Notes: a model not told the origin generated them from the sequence alone. Shown: positions 41,930-51,359, counted from the stretch's first letter. The stretch: 64,000 nt of DNA from Spirochaetaceae bacterium (GCA_020632655.1 JACKFD010000006.1:186001-250000), one strand, 5' to 3'. Numbers and translations: made by a program.

Positions 41930-43009
41930 GTGCATTTCGGAACGACGGAGGAGCAGGACCTCCTGCAGGCGACGCTGCGCCGATTCACGAGCGAGGCCCT
42001 GCCGCCCGACCGACGGCGGGCGCTCTTCGAGGCGGGGCCGCAGCTCGACCGATCGCTCTGGCGCGAGGCGGCGGACATCGGGCTCGCGGGATTGATGATC
42101 CCGGAGGCCTACGGCGGCGCGGGGCTCACGCTCCTCGACCAGGCGCTGGCAGGCGAGGTGCTCGGCGAGAGCGCGTGTCCGGGTCCCTGGCTGGCGCACG
42201 CGCTCGTGGGACTCGCGCTCAGCCTCGGTGGCAGCGAGGCCCAGCGCGCACGCTGGCTGCCCGCCCTCGCCTCGGGCGAGTGCATCGGCGGCGTGGCCTT
42301 CGGCGAGTCGGGCGATCGCTGGGAGGCGGCGGACTGGCGGGTCGCGGTCGAGTCCGGTCGGGTGACCGGCACGAAATGCCATGCGCACGCCGGCGACGAG
42401 ACGGGGCTCTTCCTGGTCGGACTCGCCGGCGGCCGGGTGGGACTCGTCGAGGCCGACGCGACGGGATTGCGACGACGTCCGATCGAGGGGCACGACCGCA
42501 GCCGGGCGCTCTGTGATCTCGAGCTCGAGCGCACGCCGATCGAGCTGCTCGATGCGCGGCCCGGTCTTGGCGAGCCGCTTCTCGACGCGGCCCGGGTGCT
42601 GCTCGCGGCGGACGCCTTCGGTGCGGCCTGGCAGATGATCCGTGCGAGCGTCGACTACGCGAATACGCGCGAGCAGTTCGACACGAAGATCGCGCAATTC
42701 CAGGCGGTCAAACATCAGCTCGCGGACATGGCGATGGCCGCGGAGCCCATGCGCGGTCTGATCTGGTACGCCGCCTGGGCCTTCGACCATCGCCCCGCCG
42801 AGCGCGCCCGCGAGGCCGTCACGGCAAAGGCCCACGTGACCGACGGCGCCGTGCGGATCGGCCGCGCCGCCGTAGCGCTCCACGGCGGCATCGGCTTCAC
42901 CTGGGACTGTGACGTCCATCTCTTCCTGAAGCGCGCGATGTTCGACCGCACCTGGCTCGGCTCACCCACCGCGCACCGCGCGCGCCTGGCCTGCCTGGCG
43001 GCGTACTGA
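41930..43009 (+). CDS. Acyl-CoA dehydrogenase (first of a pair)
   Basis: A 359-residue flavoprotein starting at GTG 41930 with GGAGGG upstream. Acyl-CoA dehydrogenase fold: IGLAGLMIPEAYGGAGLTLLDQ, AFGESGDRW (degenerate FAD/substrate loop), and FDTKIAQFQAVKHQLADMAM, then ALHGGIGFTWDCDVHLFLKR. The usual EGT-position catalytic Glu is not visible near the C-terminus. This matches the style of FadE subunits that pair with a second FadE (as in steroid side-chain degradation) and may be the non-catalytic partner. The next gene, 84 bases on, is another acyl-CoA dehydrogenase. Confidence 0.88.
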   Translation: MHFGTTEEQDLLQATLRRFTSEALPPDRRRALFEAGPQLDRSLWREAADIGLAGLMIPEAYGGAGLTLLDQALAGEVLGESACPGPWLAHALVGLALSLGGSEAQRARWLPALASGECIGGVAFGESGDRWEAADWRVAVESGRVTGTKCHAHAGDETGLFLVGLAGGRVGLVEADATGLRRRPIEGHDRSRALCDLELERTPIELLDARPGLGEPLLDAARVLLAADAFGAAWQMIRASVDYANTREQFDTKIAQFQAVKHQLADMAMAAEPMRGLIWYAAWAFDHRPAERAREAVTAKAHVTDGAVRIGRAAVALHGGIGFTWDCDVHLFLKRAMFDRTWLGSPTAHRARLACLAAY

Positions 43010-43093
43010 GCGTGAGCCGGAGGGGCGTCGCCGGGAGCGCGGCGACGTGCGATGCGACGGTGGACAGTAGATAGAAGGAAGACGGGAGGCGCG

Positions 43094-44287
43094 ATGGAGC
43101 TCGAGTTCGGTCCCGAGTACGACCGCTTCCGGGAGGAGGTGCTGGCCTTCCTCGCGGAGACCCCTCGCGACGTCGACCGCCGCTCGTTCCTGAAGGCCGC
43201 GACCGAGCGCGGCTACGTCTACCGCTCCATCCCGCGACGCTTCGGCGGCTCCGAGCAGCCCTTCGATCCGATCCGCGAGTCGATCGTCGCGGAGTGCTTC
43301 GACGCGTCCCCCTTCTCGTGGCGGCTGGGGCCTCAGTCGACGGGCATGCTCGTCCCGACGCTGCTCGAGGCCGGGTCCGACTGGCAGCGCGAGCGCTTCA
43401 TCCCGCCGACGCTGCTCGGCGACTTCGTCTGGTGCCAGGGCTACAGCGAGCCCGGCGCCGGGAGCGACCTCGCCGCCCTGCGCAGCACGGCCCGCCTCGA
43501 GGGCGACGAGTGGGTGATCGACGGACAGAAGATCTGGACGAGCGACGCCGACCACGCGGGCTTCATGTTCGGGATGTTCCGGACCGAGCCGGGTGCGGAC
43601 AAGCACGCCGGCATCTCGTATCTGCTGCTCGAGATGGACCAGCCGGGGATCGAGGTGCGACCGCTGCGCCAGATCACGGGGGCGACGCATTTCTTCGAGG
43701 TCTTCTTCGACGGCGCCCGCACGAAGGCCGACTGGATCGTCGGACGACGCGGCGAGGGCTGGCGCGTCGCCCGCGCGAACCTCAAGTACGAGCGCAACCT
43801 GGGTGGCGGGCCGCGTCTGCGCCAGCGCTTCGCGGCCGTCCTCGAGCTCGCGCGCACGATGCGCATCGGGGACCGACCCGCGAGCGAGGACTCCGTTATC
43901 CGACAGCGTCTGGCCGAGATCGAGGGCCATGTGCGCTGCGCCGAGACGATGACCCTGCGCCAGCTCTCGGCGGCCGCCCGGGGCGAGGACGATCGCGTCG
44001 TGCTCCCGATGCTCGTCAACAAGCTCTACGGCACGGAGGTCGGCGAGCAGATCGCCCAGCTCGGCTTCGACCTGATCGGCGCCGACGGACTGCGCGCACC
44101 CGAACGCTCGACCTGGGATGCCGTCTCGACCTCCGCGCGCGACACGGATTGGGTCGACCAGTACCTCTTCGAGCTGGCCTCGGGCATCGCCGCCGGCAGC
44201 TCGAACATCCAGCGCAACGTGATCGGCGAGCGAGGGCTGGGGCTGCCGCGGGACCTGCGCGCGGCGCGCGCCCGCACGCCGGCGTAG
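43094..44287 (+). CDS. Acyl-CoA dehydrogenase (second of a pair)
   Basis: A 397-residue flavoprotein. ATG 43094 is preferred over one at 43052 because GGGAGG lies 4-10 bases upstream. Signatures: WCQGYSEPGAGSDLAALRST (FAD/substrate), WVIDGQKIWTSDADHA, and the C-terminal ASGIAAGSSNIQRNVIGERG, where the canonical EGT is replaced by AGS. Together with the preceding gene it may form an alpha2-beta2 dehydrogenase for a bulky acyl-CoA such as a steroid or branched chain. The substrate is inferred only. Confidence 0.9.
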   Translation: MELEFGPEYDRFREEVLAFLAETPRDVDRRSFLKAATERGYVYRSIPRRFGGSEQPFDPIRESIVAECFDASPFSWRLGPQSTGMLVPTLLEAGSDWQRERFIPPTLLGDFVWCQGYSEPGAGSDLAALRSTARLEGDEWVIDGQKIWTSDADHAGFMFGMFRTEPGADKHAGISYLLLEMDQPGIEVRPLRQITGATHFFEVFFDGARTKADWIVGRRGEGWRVARANLKYERNLGGGPRLRQRFAAVLELARTMRIGDRPASEDSVIRQRLAEIEGHVRCAETMTLRQLSAAARGEDDRVVLPMLVNKLYGTEVGEQIAQLGFDLIGADGLRAPERSTWDAVSTSARDTDWVDQYLFELASGIAAGSSNIQRNVIGERGLGLPRDLRAARARTPA

Positions 44288-44483
44288 GCCGTGCCGGGCG
44301 GCCCGGGCGTAGGCGGTTCGTCGGCAGCCAGGGGGCAGGCGGGGCGGTGTGCCGGGGGGCGCGCTACAACCCGGGCTCCGACCGACCCGTGAAAGCGTCG
44401 CTCGCGGTCGGAGGCGGGGCGATCCCGCCCGCCCGGTGCGCTTCCGGGAACACCCTCTGGCACGACCGGGCCACTACATCACC

Positions 44484-47468
44484 ATGGACTTCCGTTTCCC
44501 GCTGCTCCTCGTCTGCTTCTTCGTCTCCGGCTTCGCGGCGCTGCTCTACCAGACGGCCTGGACGCGGGAGCTCGCGTTCCTCTTCGGCACGTCGGAGCTG
44601 GCGGTCGTGGCCGTGCTGGCGGCCTACATGGGCGGGCTCGCGCTCGGGGCGGCGGCGGCGGCGCGCTTCGTCGGTCGACTGTCGCGGCCGGTGCTCGCCT
44701 ACGGTCTGCTCGAGCTGGGCATCGCGATCGGCGCGCTCTGCGTGCCCGGCCTCATCCACATCGTCCAGAGCACCTACCTCGCCGTGGCGGGCGGACTCGA
44801 GGCGCCGCCCGAGACGATGGCGCTGTCGACGGCGCTCTTCCATCTCGCGGGCTCCTTCTTCGTGCTCGTGCCCTGCACCGCGTTGATGGGGGCGACGCTG
44901 CCCCTGCTCGCACGCCACGCCGTGTCCGAGGACGTGCAGGTCGGGCCGCGGATCGGCGTGCTCTACGCCGTCAACACCTTCGGCGCGATCGCCGGCACGC
45001 TCGTCTCGGCCTTCGTGTTCCTGCCCGCGTTCGGTCTGCGCACGACGGTCTGGATCGGCATCGCCGGCAACGCCGTCGTCTTCCTCGCCGCCGCCGCCCT
45101 CGCCCGCGGCCTCGCGAGCGTGCCGACCGAGGCCGAAGGTGCGCCGGCGCCGCGCGGCGTCTTCCACTGGATCCTGCCCGCGATGACGATCTCGGGCGTC
45201 GTGTCCTTCGTGTACGAGGTGCTCTGGACGCGGCTGCTCGGGCAGGTGCTCGGCGGCAGCACCGCTGCCTTCGCGTCCATGCTCTCGAGCTTCCTGCTCG
45301 GCATCGCCCTCGGCAGCGCCGTCGCTTCGCGCTTCGCGAAGAGCCGCGAGTCGGCCGCCCGAGGCTTCGCGGTCGCGCAGCTCGGCGCCGGACTCTTCGG
45401 CTGGATGGCCTTCCGCGCGACGGACCTGCTGCCGAACCTCGCCCACGCCGTCGGGGCATCGCCCTCCGCCCCCGCCCCGGGCGCCGCCGCGGCGGGCCTG
45501 CTGCTACTGCCCGTGACGCTCTGCATCGGCGCGACCTTCCCCTTCGGTGTTCGCCTGCTCGCGCGCGACGCCGACGAGGCCGCCGCCGTCAGCGGTCGCG
45601 TCTACGCCTGGAATACGGTGGGCTCGATCATCGGCTCGATCCTCGCGGGCTTCTTCCTGCTGCCCGCGCTCGGACTCGAGCGCACGGCGCTGGTCGGGGT
45701 GCTGACGAGTCTGACCCTCGCCCTCGCGACCGCGCTCGCCTTCACGCCGCGGAAGCTCGTGCTGGCGGGCCTCGCGGGCCTGGCCCTCGTCGCCGCCCTC
45801 GTGGTGCGACTGCCCGTGCCCGAGAACCTGCTGCTGCACTCCGCGATCTCCGGCACGCGCATGGCGGGCGAGCTCTACTACCTCGGCGTCGGACGCTCGG
45901 CGACCGTGACCGTGGTCGAGCACGCCGAGGGCTGGAAGCTCTTGACGAACGGCCTGCCCGAGTCGGGTGTCGAGCGGCCCGAGATGCCCGACCTGCGCTT
46001 CAACGAGACGGCCTGGCTCTCGCTCCTGCCGACCGCCGCCCGCCCCGAGACCGAGGAGATGCTGATCATCGGCCTCGGCGGCGCCAAGACGCTCGAGGCC
46101 GTCGCTTCGAGCGTGAAGGCGATCGACGTGATCGAGCTCGAGGAGGAGGTCGTCGTCGCGAATCGCAAGATCCCGCGCGCGAACGATCCGCTCGACGATC
46201 CCCGGGTCACGCTGCGGCTGGGCGACGCGCGCGGCGCGATGAACCTGACGGACAAGCGCTACGACGCGATCGTCTCGCAGCCCTCGCATCCCTGGACCTC
46301 GGGTGCGTCCCATCTCTACACCCGCGAGTTCTTCGAGCTCGTGGAGACGAAGCTCGAGCCGGGCGGCATCTTCGTGCAGTGGATCGGGATGGGCTTCGTC
46401 GATCCGCCTCTGCTCGGCAGCCTGCTCGCGTCGATGACCGAGGTCTTCGATTCCGTGCAGGTCTACCGACCGATCCCGATGGCGATCGTCTTCGTCGCGT
46501 CCGATCAGCCGATCGATCTGCTCGAGTCCGCGCCGCGCGCCCTCGAGAAGGCCCCCGAGAGCTTCGGGAAGTACGGCATCCATCGCGTCGAGGACTTCTA
46601 CGCGAGCTGGACCCTGGATACGGCGGGCGCCCGGGCCGTCGCCCAGGGCCACCCGCCGAATACCGACGACCACAACCGCCTCGCCACGACGCGTCTGCCG
46701 CCCGCGAATGCCGGTCGTGATCGACGCCTCTTCTCCGAGATGCTCTCGCCGCACGAGCCGCTCACGCCCGAGCGGCTGGCCCGGGTCGACGCCGTCTCGG
46801 TCCTGCGACGCATGATCTGGACCGGCGACGCGCCCCGGGCCCGCGAGCTCGCCTCGAGCCTTCCGCCGGCCGCCTCGCTCTCGGCCCAGGGATGGATCAA
46901 CTACGACGGCGGTCAGCCCGGGCGGGCGCGACAGCTCTTCGATCGCGCCCTGGCCCTGGATCCCGGGCTCGAGAGCGCCCGGGACGGCGTGGTCGCCGCG
47001 TCGCCGGGCCGCGAGCTCGACACGACGGGCTGGGACGAGGCCGAGCGGACGGTCTATGCAGCGAACCTGCGCCTTGCCGAATCCGATTGGGCCGGGGTTC
47101 GCGCGCTGGACGACGCACTCGCGACGATCCGTCCCGGCGCGCTGCTCCATGGCAGCGCCGCCCGCGCCCGCATCCTCTGGCGACTCGAGGCCGGCGAAGG
47201 GGCGGAGGCGCGCGAGGCCCTCGCGATCGTCGACGAGCTGTTGACCCGGGAACGCACCTCGGACCACTACTACCTGCGCGCCGTCGCCGCCCATCGCATG
47301 GGCGACGACGGGATGGCATGGGCCGCGCTCGAGCAGGTCGCCACCCGCCGTCCGATCCGATCGGGACTCGTGCCGCGCGCGATCGCCCTCGCCCGGAGCC
47401 TCGGCCCCGCACCGCCGGGCTCGATCACGCTCGAGCGCCTGCTCCAGCTCGCCCGCCCGCGTCGCTAG
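44484..47468 (+). CDS. Fused membrane transporter-like / spermidine-synthase-like protein with C-terminal helical domain
   Basis: A 994-residue protein. Residues ~1-450 hold about 12-14 hydrophobic helices in two halves, beginning FPLLLVCFFVSGFAALLYQT, with ISGVVSFVYEVLWTRLLGQV starting the second half (a spermine/spermidine-synthase-associated membrane domain). Residues ~480-760 form a SAM/aminopropyltransferase-like fold: LIIGLGGAKTLEAVASS and LRLGDARGAMNLTDKRYDAI, but QPSHPWTSGA in place of the usual D(L/P)-P motif. The C-terminal ~200 residues are TPR-like helices. Such fusions are widespread and of unknown function. The start follows the hydrophobic N-terminus. Confidence 0.82.
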   Translation: MDFRFPLLLVCFFVSGFAALLYQTAWTRELAFLFGTSELAVVAVLAAYMGGLALGAAAAARFVGRLSRPVLAYGLLELGIAIGALCVPGLIHIVQSTYLAVAGGLEAPPETMALSTALFHLAGSFFVLVPCTALMGATLPLLARHAVSEDVQVGPRIGVLYAVNTFGAIAGTLVSAFVFLPAFGLRTTVWIGIAGNAVVFLAAAALARGLASVPTEAEGAPAPRGVFHWILPAMTISGVVSFVYEVLWTRLLGQVLGGSTAAFASMLSSFLLGIALGSAVASRFAKSRESAARGFAVAQLGAGLFGWMAFRATDLLPNLAHAVGASPSAPAPGAAAAGLLLLPVTLCIGATFPFGVRLLARDADEAAAVSGRVYAWNTVGSIIGSILAGFFLLPALGLERTALVGVLTSLTLALATALAFTPRKLVLAGLAGLALVAALVVRLPVPENLLLHSAISGTRMAGELYYLGVGRSATVTVVEHAEGWKLLTNGLPESGVERPEMPDLRFNETAWLSLLPTAARPETEEMLIIGLGGAKTLEAVASSVKAIDVIELEEEVVVANRKIPRANDPLDDPRVTLRLGDARGAMNLTDKRYDAIVSQPSHPWTSGASHLYTREFFELVETKLEPGGIFVQWIGMGFVDPPLLGSLLASMTEVFDSVQVYRPIPMAIVFVASDQPIDLLESAPRALEKAPESFGKYGIHRVEDFYASWTLDTAGARAVAQGHPPNTDDHNRLATTRLPPANAGRDRRLFSEMLSPHEPLTPERLARVDAVSVLRRMIWTGDAPRARELASSLPPAASLSAQGWINYDGGQPGRARQLFDRALALDPGLESARDGVVAASPGRELDTTGWDEAERTVYAANLRLAESDWAGVRALDDALATIRPGALLHGSAARARILWRLEAGEGAEAREALAIVDELLTRERTSDHYYLRAVAAHRMGDDGMAWAALEQVATRRPIRSGLVPRAIALARSLGPAPPGSITLERLLQLARPRR

Positions 47469-47479
47469 CCGCGATCGAT

Positions 47480-47510
47480 CGGACGGGGCGACCCCCACCC
47501 GCCCCGTCCG
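47480..47510 (+). terminator. Terminator-like hairpin after the spermidine-synthase fusion
   Basis: CGGACGGGGCG and CGCCCCGTCCG form a perfect 11-bp stem with a 9-nt loop, 11 bases after the stop codon. No T-run follows. Confidence 0.6.
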
Positions 47511-47579
47511 CGACGCCCTCGACCGGATCCGATCGGGCCCGGTACGCGTTCCGACCGCCGCCCGCGCGCGGTTTTCGGG

Positions 47580-47585
47580 TAGACT
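47580..47585 (+). promoter_or_regulatory. Candidate -10 element, leaderless DUF1232 gene
   Basis: TAGACT ends 7 bases before ATG 47593 and no ribosome-binding sequence is present, which points to a leaderless transcript. Confidence 0.4.
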
Positions 47586-47592
47586 ACGCGCC

Positions 47593-48141
47593 ATGAAGAT
47601 CTCATTCGAGCTCAGCGACAAGGACATCCGTTATTTCCGCCAGGTGCTGCAGAAGGTCCGGAAGGGCCGCAGCGCCGAGAAGGAGGACGTCGTCCTCCGC
47701 GAGGCGAAGGCCCTGCTCACGGAGGTCGCCGCAACCGACTCACCCGAGTTCGTGCGGAACCGGATCGCGCAGCTCGGCAAGCTGACGGACATGCTCGAGG
47801 ACGCGGACTGGCGCCTCGAGGGCGAGGACCGCAAGCGCGTGCTCAACGCCCTCGCCTACTTCGCCGATCCCGACGATCTGATCCCCGATCGGGTGCCCGG
47901 ACTCGGCTACCTCGACGACGCGATCATGGTCGAGCTCGTCGTCACCGACCTGAAGCACGAGATCGAGGCCTACGACGCCTTCGTCGAGTTCCGCAAGGAG
48001 AAGAAGAAGGCCCGTGCGGACACGCCGGATGCCCTGGAGCAGCGACGGACGGCGCTCCAGGCCCGGATGCGCCGACGCCGACGCAGCGACCGCGCACGCC
48101 ACGAGCGCAAGGCCGGACGGTCGCCGATCGGCCTCTGGTAG
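47593..48141 (+). CDS. DUF1232 (YkvA-like) family protein
   Basis: A 182-residue protein. Residues ~85-120 match the DUF1232 motif: LNALAYFADPDDLIPDRVPG followed by LGYLDDAIMVELVV, where the Tyr-Phe-Pro/Asp-x-D-x-I-P-D pattern is diagnostic. The N-terminus is helical and charged and the C-terminal ~50 residues are strongly basic (Arg-rich), perhaps nucleic-acid or membrane binding. The function of the family is unknown. The start is a leaderless-type ATG. Confidence 0.85.
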   Translation: MKISFELSDKDIRYFRQVLQKVRKGRSAEKEDVVLREAKALLTEVAATDSPEFVRNRIAQLGKLTDMLEDADWRLEGEDRKRVLNALAYFADPDDLIPDRVPGLGYLDDAIMVELVVTDLKHEIEAYDAFVEFRKEKKKARADTPDALEQRRTALQARMRRRRRSDRARHERKAGRSPIGLW

Positions 48142-48255
48142 CGCGCACGCCCGGCCGACGCGGAGGCTTGCTTCGTCCGATGAAAGCCCGAGCGATGACG
48201 CGCGGTCGTGGGTAAGCTCCACACGACGGGCGCATCGCGGGGCTCCTCCCTCGCC

Positions 48256-48261
48256 TACGCT
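48256..48261 (+). promoter_or_regulatory. Candidate -10 element of fabH
   Basis: TACGCT lies 27 bases before the chosen fabH start, with GGGGGACG between them as a ribosome-binding site. It is identical to the hexamer before metF. Confidence 0.35.
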
Positions 48262-48288
48262 GCCTGGGATGGGGGACGCTCGCCAACG

Positions 48289-49260
48289 ATGGGTATGCGC
48301 ATCCTGGGCTGGGGAACGGCCTTGCCCGACAAGGTCGTGACGAACGAAGACCTCGAGCGGACCCTCGACACGAGCGACGAGTGGATCGTCGATCGCTCGG
48401 GCATCCGCGAGCGCCGGATCGGGGAGAGCACGGCCGCGCTCGCCGCCGCCGCCGGTCGAAAGGCCCTCGAACGGGCAGGCGTCGAGGCCTCCTCGATCGA
48501 CCTGCTGATCCTCGCGACGACCACACCCGACCAGACCGTGCCCGCCACCTCCGCCGCGGTCCATCGCGCGCTCGGCCTCGCCGGGGGCGGCTTCGACCTG
48601 AACGCCGCCTGCTCGGGCTTCGTGTACGGACTGGTCGCGGCCCATGGCCTGCTCGCGACCGGGACGCGACGCGTGCTGCTCGTCGGCGCCGAGACCCTCA
48701 GCCGCATCACGGACTGGAGCGACCGGAACACGGCCGTCCTCTTCGGCGACGGCGGCGGCGCCCTCGTCCTCGAGCACGTGCCGGGCGAGGGGCAGCTGCT
48801 GGCCTTCGATCTCGGCCTCGACGGCGAGGCGCGCGAGATCCTGATGGCCGACGTCGGGGGCACCATCCAGATGGACGGGCGAGAGGTCTTCAAGCGCGCC
48901 GTGCGCGTGGTCGTGGAGTCGGCGAAGCGCACGCTCGACCGCGCCAAGGTGCGCGCGGACGAGATCAAGCTGCTCGTCCCGCACCAGGCGAACATCCGGA
49001 TCATCCAGGCGGCCTGCGATCGCCTGGGCATCGATCGCGAGCGCGCCGCGATCGTGCTCGATCGGACGGGCAACACCTCCTCGGCGTCGATCCCGCTCGC
49101 GTTCGCCGACGCGATCGACTCGGGACGCCTCGAGGACGGCGACCTCGTCTTGATGACGGGCTTCGGCGCAGGCATGACGTGGGGCAGCGCCCTGCTCCGA
49201 TGGCAGGACCCGGGGACGGGGACGCTCCCCGGTCGCGAGGACGGAAGTCACGATGACTGA
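48289..49260 (+). CDS. fabH: 3-oxoacyl-ACP synthase III (FabH)
   Basis: A 323-residue thiolase-fold enzyme that condenses acetyl-CoA (or a branched primer) with malonyl-ACP to begin fatty acid synthesis. Triad: Cys in DLNAACSGFVYGL (about residue 112), His in LVPHQANIRII (about residue 234), Asn in GNTSSASIPLA (about residue 264). The start is taken at ATG 48289, with another ATG two codons later also possible. It overlaps fabF by 8 bases, giving a coupled fabH-fabF pair. Confidence 0.95.
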   Translation: MGMRILGWGTALPDKVVTNEDLERTLDTSDEWIVDRSGIRERRIGESTAALAAAAGRKALERAGVEASSIDLLILATTTPDQTVPATSAAVHRALGLAGGGFDLNAACSGFVYGLVAAHGLLATGTRRVLLVGAETLSRITDWSDRNTAVLFGDGGGALVLEHVPGEGQLLAFDLGLDGEAREILMADVGGTIQMDGREVFKRAVRVVVESAKRTLDRAKVRADEIKLLVPHQANIRIIQAACDRLGIDRERAAIVLDRTGNTSSASIPLAFADAIDSGRLEDGDLVLMTGFGAGMTWGSALLRWQDPGTGTLPGREDGSHDD

Positions 49261-50449
49261 GATCGATCGGCCGGCGAAGTCGCTCCGACGCGTCGCGATC
49301 ACGGGGCTGGGCGTGGTCTCGCCCGTCGGGATCGGACGCGAGGCGTTCTGGCAGGGACTCCTCTCCCCGCAGCCCGAGGGCGAGCGGCGTGTGCACGACT
49401 TCGATCCGACGCGCTGCTACGACGACCCCAAGGCGATCCGCCGCGCGGACCGTTTCGAGCAGATGGCCGTCTGCGCGGCCGCGGAGGCGCTCGCGCAGGC
49501 GGGTCCGCTCGACGCCGACCCGGACCGCATCGGCGTGCTGGTCGGAACGGGCGTGGGCGGCGCCCAGAGCCACGAGGACCAGACGATCGTGAACGAGCAG
49601 AAGGGGCCGCGCCGTGTGTCGCCCTTCGTCGTGCCGATGATGATGTCGAATGCGGCTGCTGCGGCGATCTCGATCGGACACGGCCTGCAGGGCCCTTGCG
49701 AGTCGCTCGCCACGGCCTGCGCGACGGGCACGCACGCGATCGGGCAGGCGGCGCGCTGGATCCAATGGGGGATCTGCGACGCGGCGGTCGCGGGTGGGGC
49801 CGAGGCGGCGATGACGCCGGTCGCGCTCGCCGGATTCGCGAACATGCGGGCGCTCTCGCCGAGCGGTCGATCGCGCCCCTTCGACGCCGATCGCGATGGC
49901 TTCGTGATCTCCGAGGGTGCGGCGGTCGTGGTGCTCGAGGAGCTCGAGCGCGCGCGGGCGCGGGGCGCTTCGATCCTCGCGGAGGTGCTCGGATCGGCGA
50001 GCCTCGCCGACGCGCATCACATCACGGCGCCGGCGCCCGGCGGCGCGGGGGCACTTCGATGCATGCGACGCGCGCTCGAGGACGCCGGGCTCGAGCCTGG
50101 GCAGATCGTGCACGTCAACGCCCACGGCACGAGCACCGAGCTCAACGACCTCGCCGAAGCACAGGGCATCTCGCAGCTCTTCGGATCGCCGGGTCCGATC
50201 GTGACCTCGATCAAGGGCGTGACGGGGCATTCGCTCGGCGCCGCGGGCGCGATCGAGGCGGTCGCCCTCGTGCTGAGCCTGCAGCACGGCCTGATCCCGC
50301 CGACGGATGGCCTCGAGCAGTTCGATCCCGCACTCCCGCCGATCGACGTGGTGCAGAAGGAAGCCCGACGCTTCACCCCGGGCCCGAGCCTCTCGAACTC
50401 CTTCGGATTCGGCGGGCACAACGGCACCCTCGTCCTGGGTCCGGTCTGA
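49253..50449 (+). CDS. fabF: 3-oxoacyl-ACP synthase II (FabF)
   Basis: A 398-residue KAS II enzyme that elongates acyl-ACP. Catalytic Cys in SLATACATGTHAIGQ (about residue 160), His in NAHGTSTELND and VTGHSLGAAGAIE, and the C-terminal SNSFGFGGHNGTLVL. Start ATG overlaps the fabH stop by 8 bases. No acpP or fabD/G gene is adjacent, so this pair is set apart from the rest of the fab genes. It may feed ordinary or specialised lipid synthesis. Confidence 0.95.
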   Translation: MTEIDRPAKSLRRVAITGLGVVSPVGIGREAFWQGLLSPQPEGERRVHDFDPTRCYDDPKAIRRADRFEQMAVCAAAEALAQAGPLDADPDRIGVLVGTGVGGAQSHEDQTIVNEQKGPRRVSPFVVPMMMSNAAAAAISIGHGLQGPCESLATACATGTHAIGQAARWIQWGICDAAVAGGAEAAMTPVALAGFANMRALSPSGRSRPFDADRDGFVISEGAAVVVLEELERARARGASILAEVLGSASLADAHHITAPAPGGAGALRCMRRALEDAGLEPGQIVHVNAHGTSTELNDLAEAQGISQLFGSPGPIVTSIKGVTGHSLGAAGAIEAVALVLSLQHGLIPPTDGLEQFDPALPPIDVVQKEARRFTPGPSLSNSFGFGGHNGTLVLGPV

Positions 50450-50708
50450 GTCCCTCCCGGCCGCGCACGGGCCGCGTGCAGGCACGACGCCGATCGGACG
50501 CACACGCGTTCCGGCGCTGACGCCTCGTCGGATCGCTCCTCGTCGACTCACGCGTCGTCAGAACGCGATCGATGCCGCGCCCCGGGGATCCGGCGTCGTG
50601 CCGCGCGTGATTCCGCGTTCGGTGAACGCGAGTCGCGAACGATCGGTCGTTCGTCCGTGCCTCACGCTCCGACCGCTCGACTCGAAACCAGGCATGGAGG
50701 AGACACCA

Positions 50709-51185
50709 ATGCGTTCGACGAGCCGAGGAACGATGCAGACGATCTGGAAGACGAACCTGGGTGTGATGCTGGTGGGCGTGATGGCGCTCGCCGGCGCCAC
50801 GGCCGCCAGCGCGCGCGACGACGACCGTCGCGCCGCGCGCAGATACGACCGGGATCTCGATCGGCAGGGTGCCTTGATCGACGGCCAGCTCGACTTCCTG
50901 TCGGCGATCGCCACGTTCAGCGGCGAGTACGAGCTCGGGTGGGCGCTCGACGAGGCCGGCGATCACATCGAGCGGGCCCTCGACCGCCGCGGCGATCGCG
51001 CCGTCTGGCAGTCGCGCGGCCACCCCCCTCATCGCTCGGCCCGTTACGCCCGGGGTCGGGCGCACGGCTGGGGCCACCATCACCACGTGACGCCGCCCCA
51101 TCGCCACGGCGCGCATTGCGGGCACGGCTTCGGGTACGGCCCGCCGCCCGGCCGCGGCGGCTACGGCCCGCGCGGCCACCACTAG
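50709..51185 (+). CDS. Small secreted His/Gly-rich protein
   Basis: A 158-residue protein. GGAGGAG lies 7 bases before ATG 50709, so that start is preferred over the ATG at 50694. A Sec signal peptide is clear (LGVMLVGVMALAGATAASAR, cleavage after ASA). The middle is a helical, charged stretch (YDRDLDRQGALIDGQLDFLS). The C-terminal ~45 residues are rich in His, Gly and Pro (WGHHHHVTPPHRHGAHCGHG), suggesting metal binding in the periplasm. I do not recognise the family. It is monocistronic, followed by two hairpins. Confidence 0.75.
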   Translation: MRSTSRGTMQTIWKTNLGVMLVGVMALAGATAASARDDDRRAARRYDRDLDRQGALIDGQLDFLSAIATFSGEYELGWALDEAGDHIERALDRRGDRAVWQSRGHPPHRSARYARGRAHGWGHHHHVTPPHRHGAHCGHGFGYGPPPGRGGYGPRGHH

Positions 51186-51193
51186 CGTCGATC

Positions 51194-51214
51194 GATCCGC
51201 CACGTCGGCGGATC
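51194..51214 (+). terminator. First hairpin after the His-rich protein gene
   Basis: GATCCGCC-ACGTC-GGCGGATC is a perfect 8-bp stem 8 bases after the stop codon. Confidence 0.45.
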
Positions 51215-51233
51215 GCGGACCGCGCACGCACTC

Positions 51234-51266
51234 GGGCCGGGGGCGCCGTCATGGGGCCCCCGGCCC
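51234..51266 (+). terminator. Second, stronger terminator-like hairpin
   Basis: GGGCCGGGGGC and GCCCCCGGCCC form an 11-bp stem with an 11-nt loop, followed by TTCGCGTTCC. It is probably the main terminator for the His-rich protein gene. Confidence 0.6.
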
Positions 51267-51359
51267 TTCGCGTTCCGGCCTTTGTCCGCGCGCGGCTTTG
51301 CTGGCACACTGACGCCCAGCCCGCGCGTGGCGCGACGGGACGCGAGGAGCCGCCCCTTC

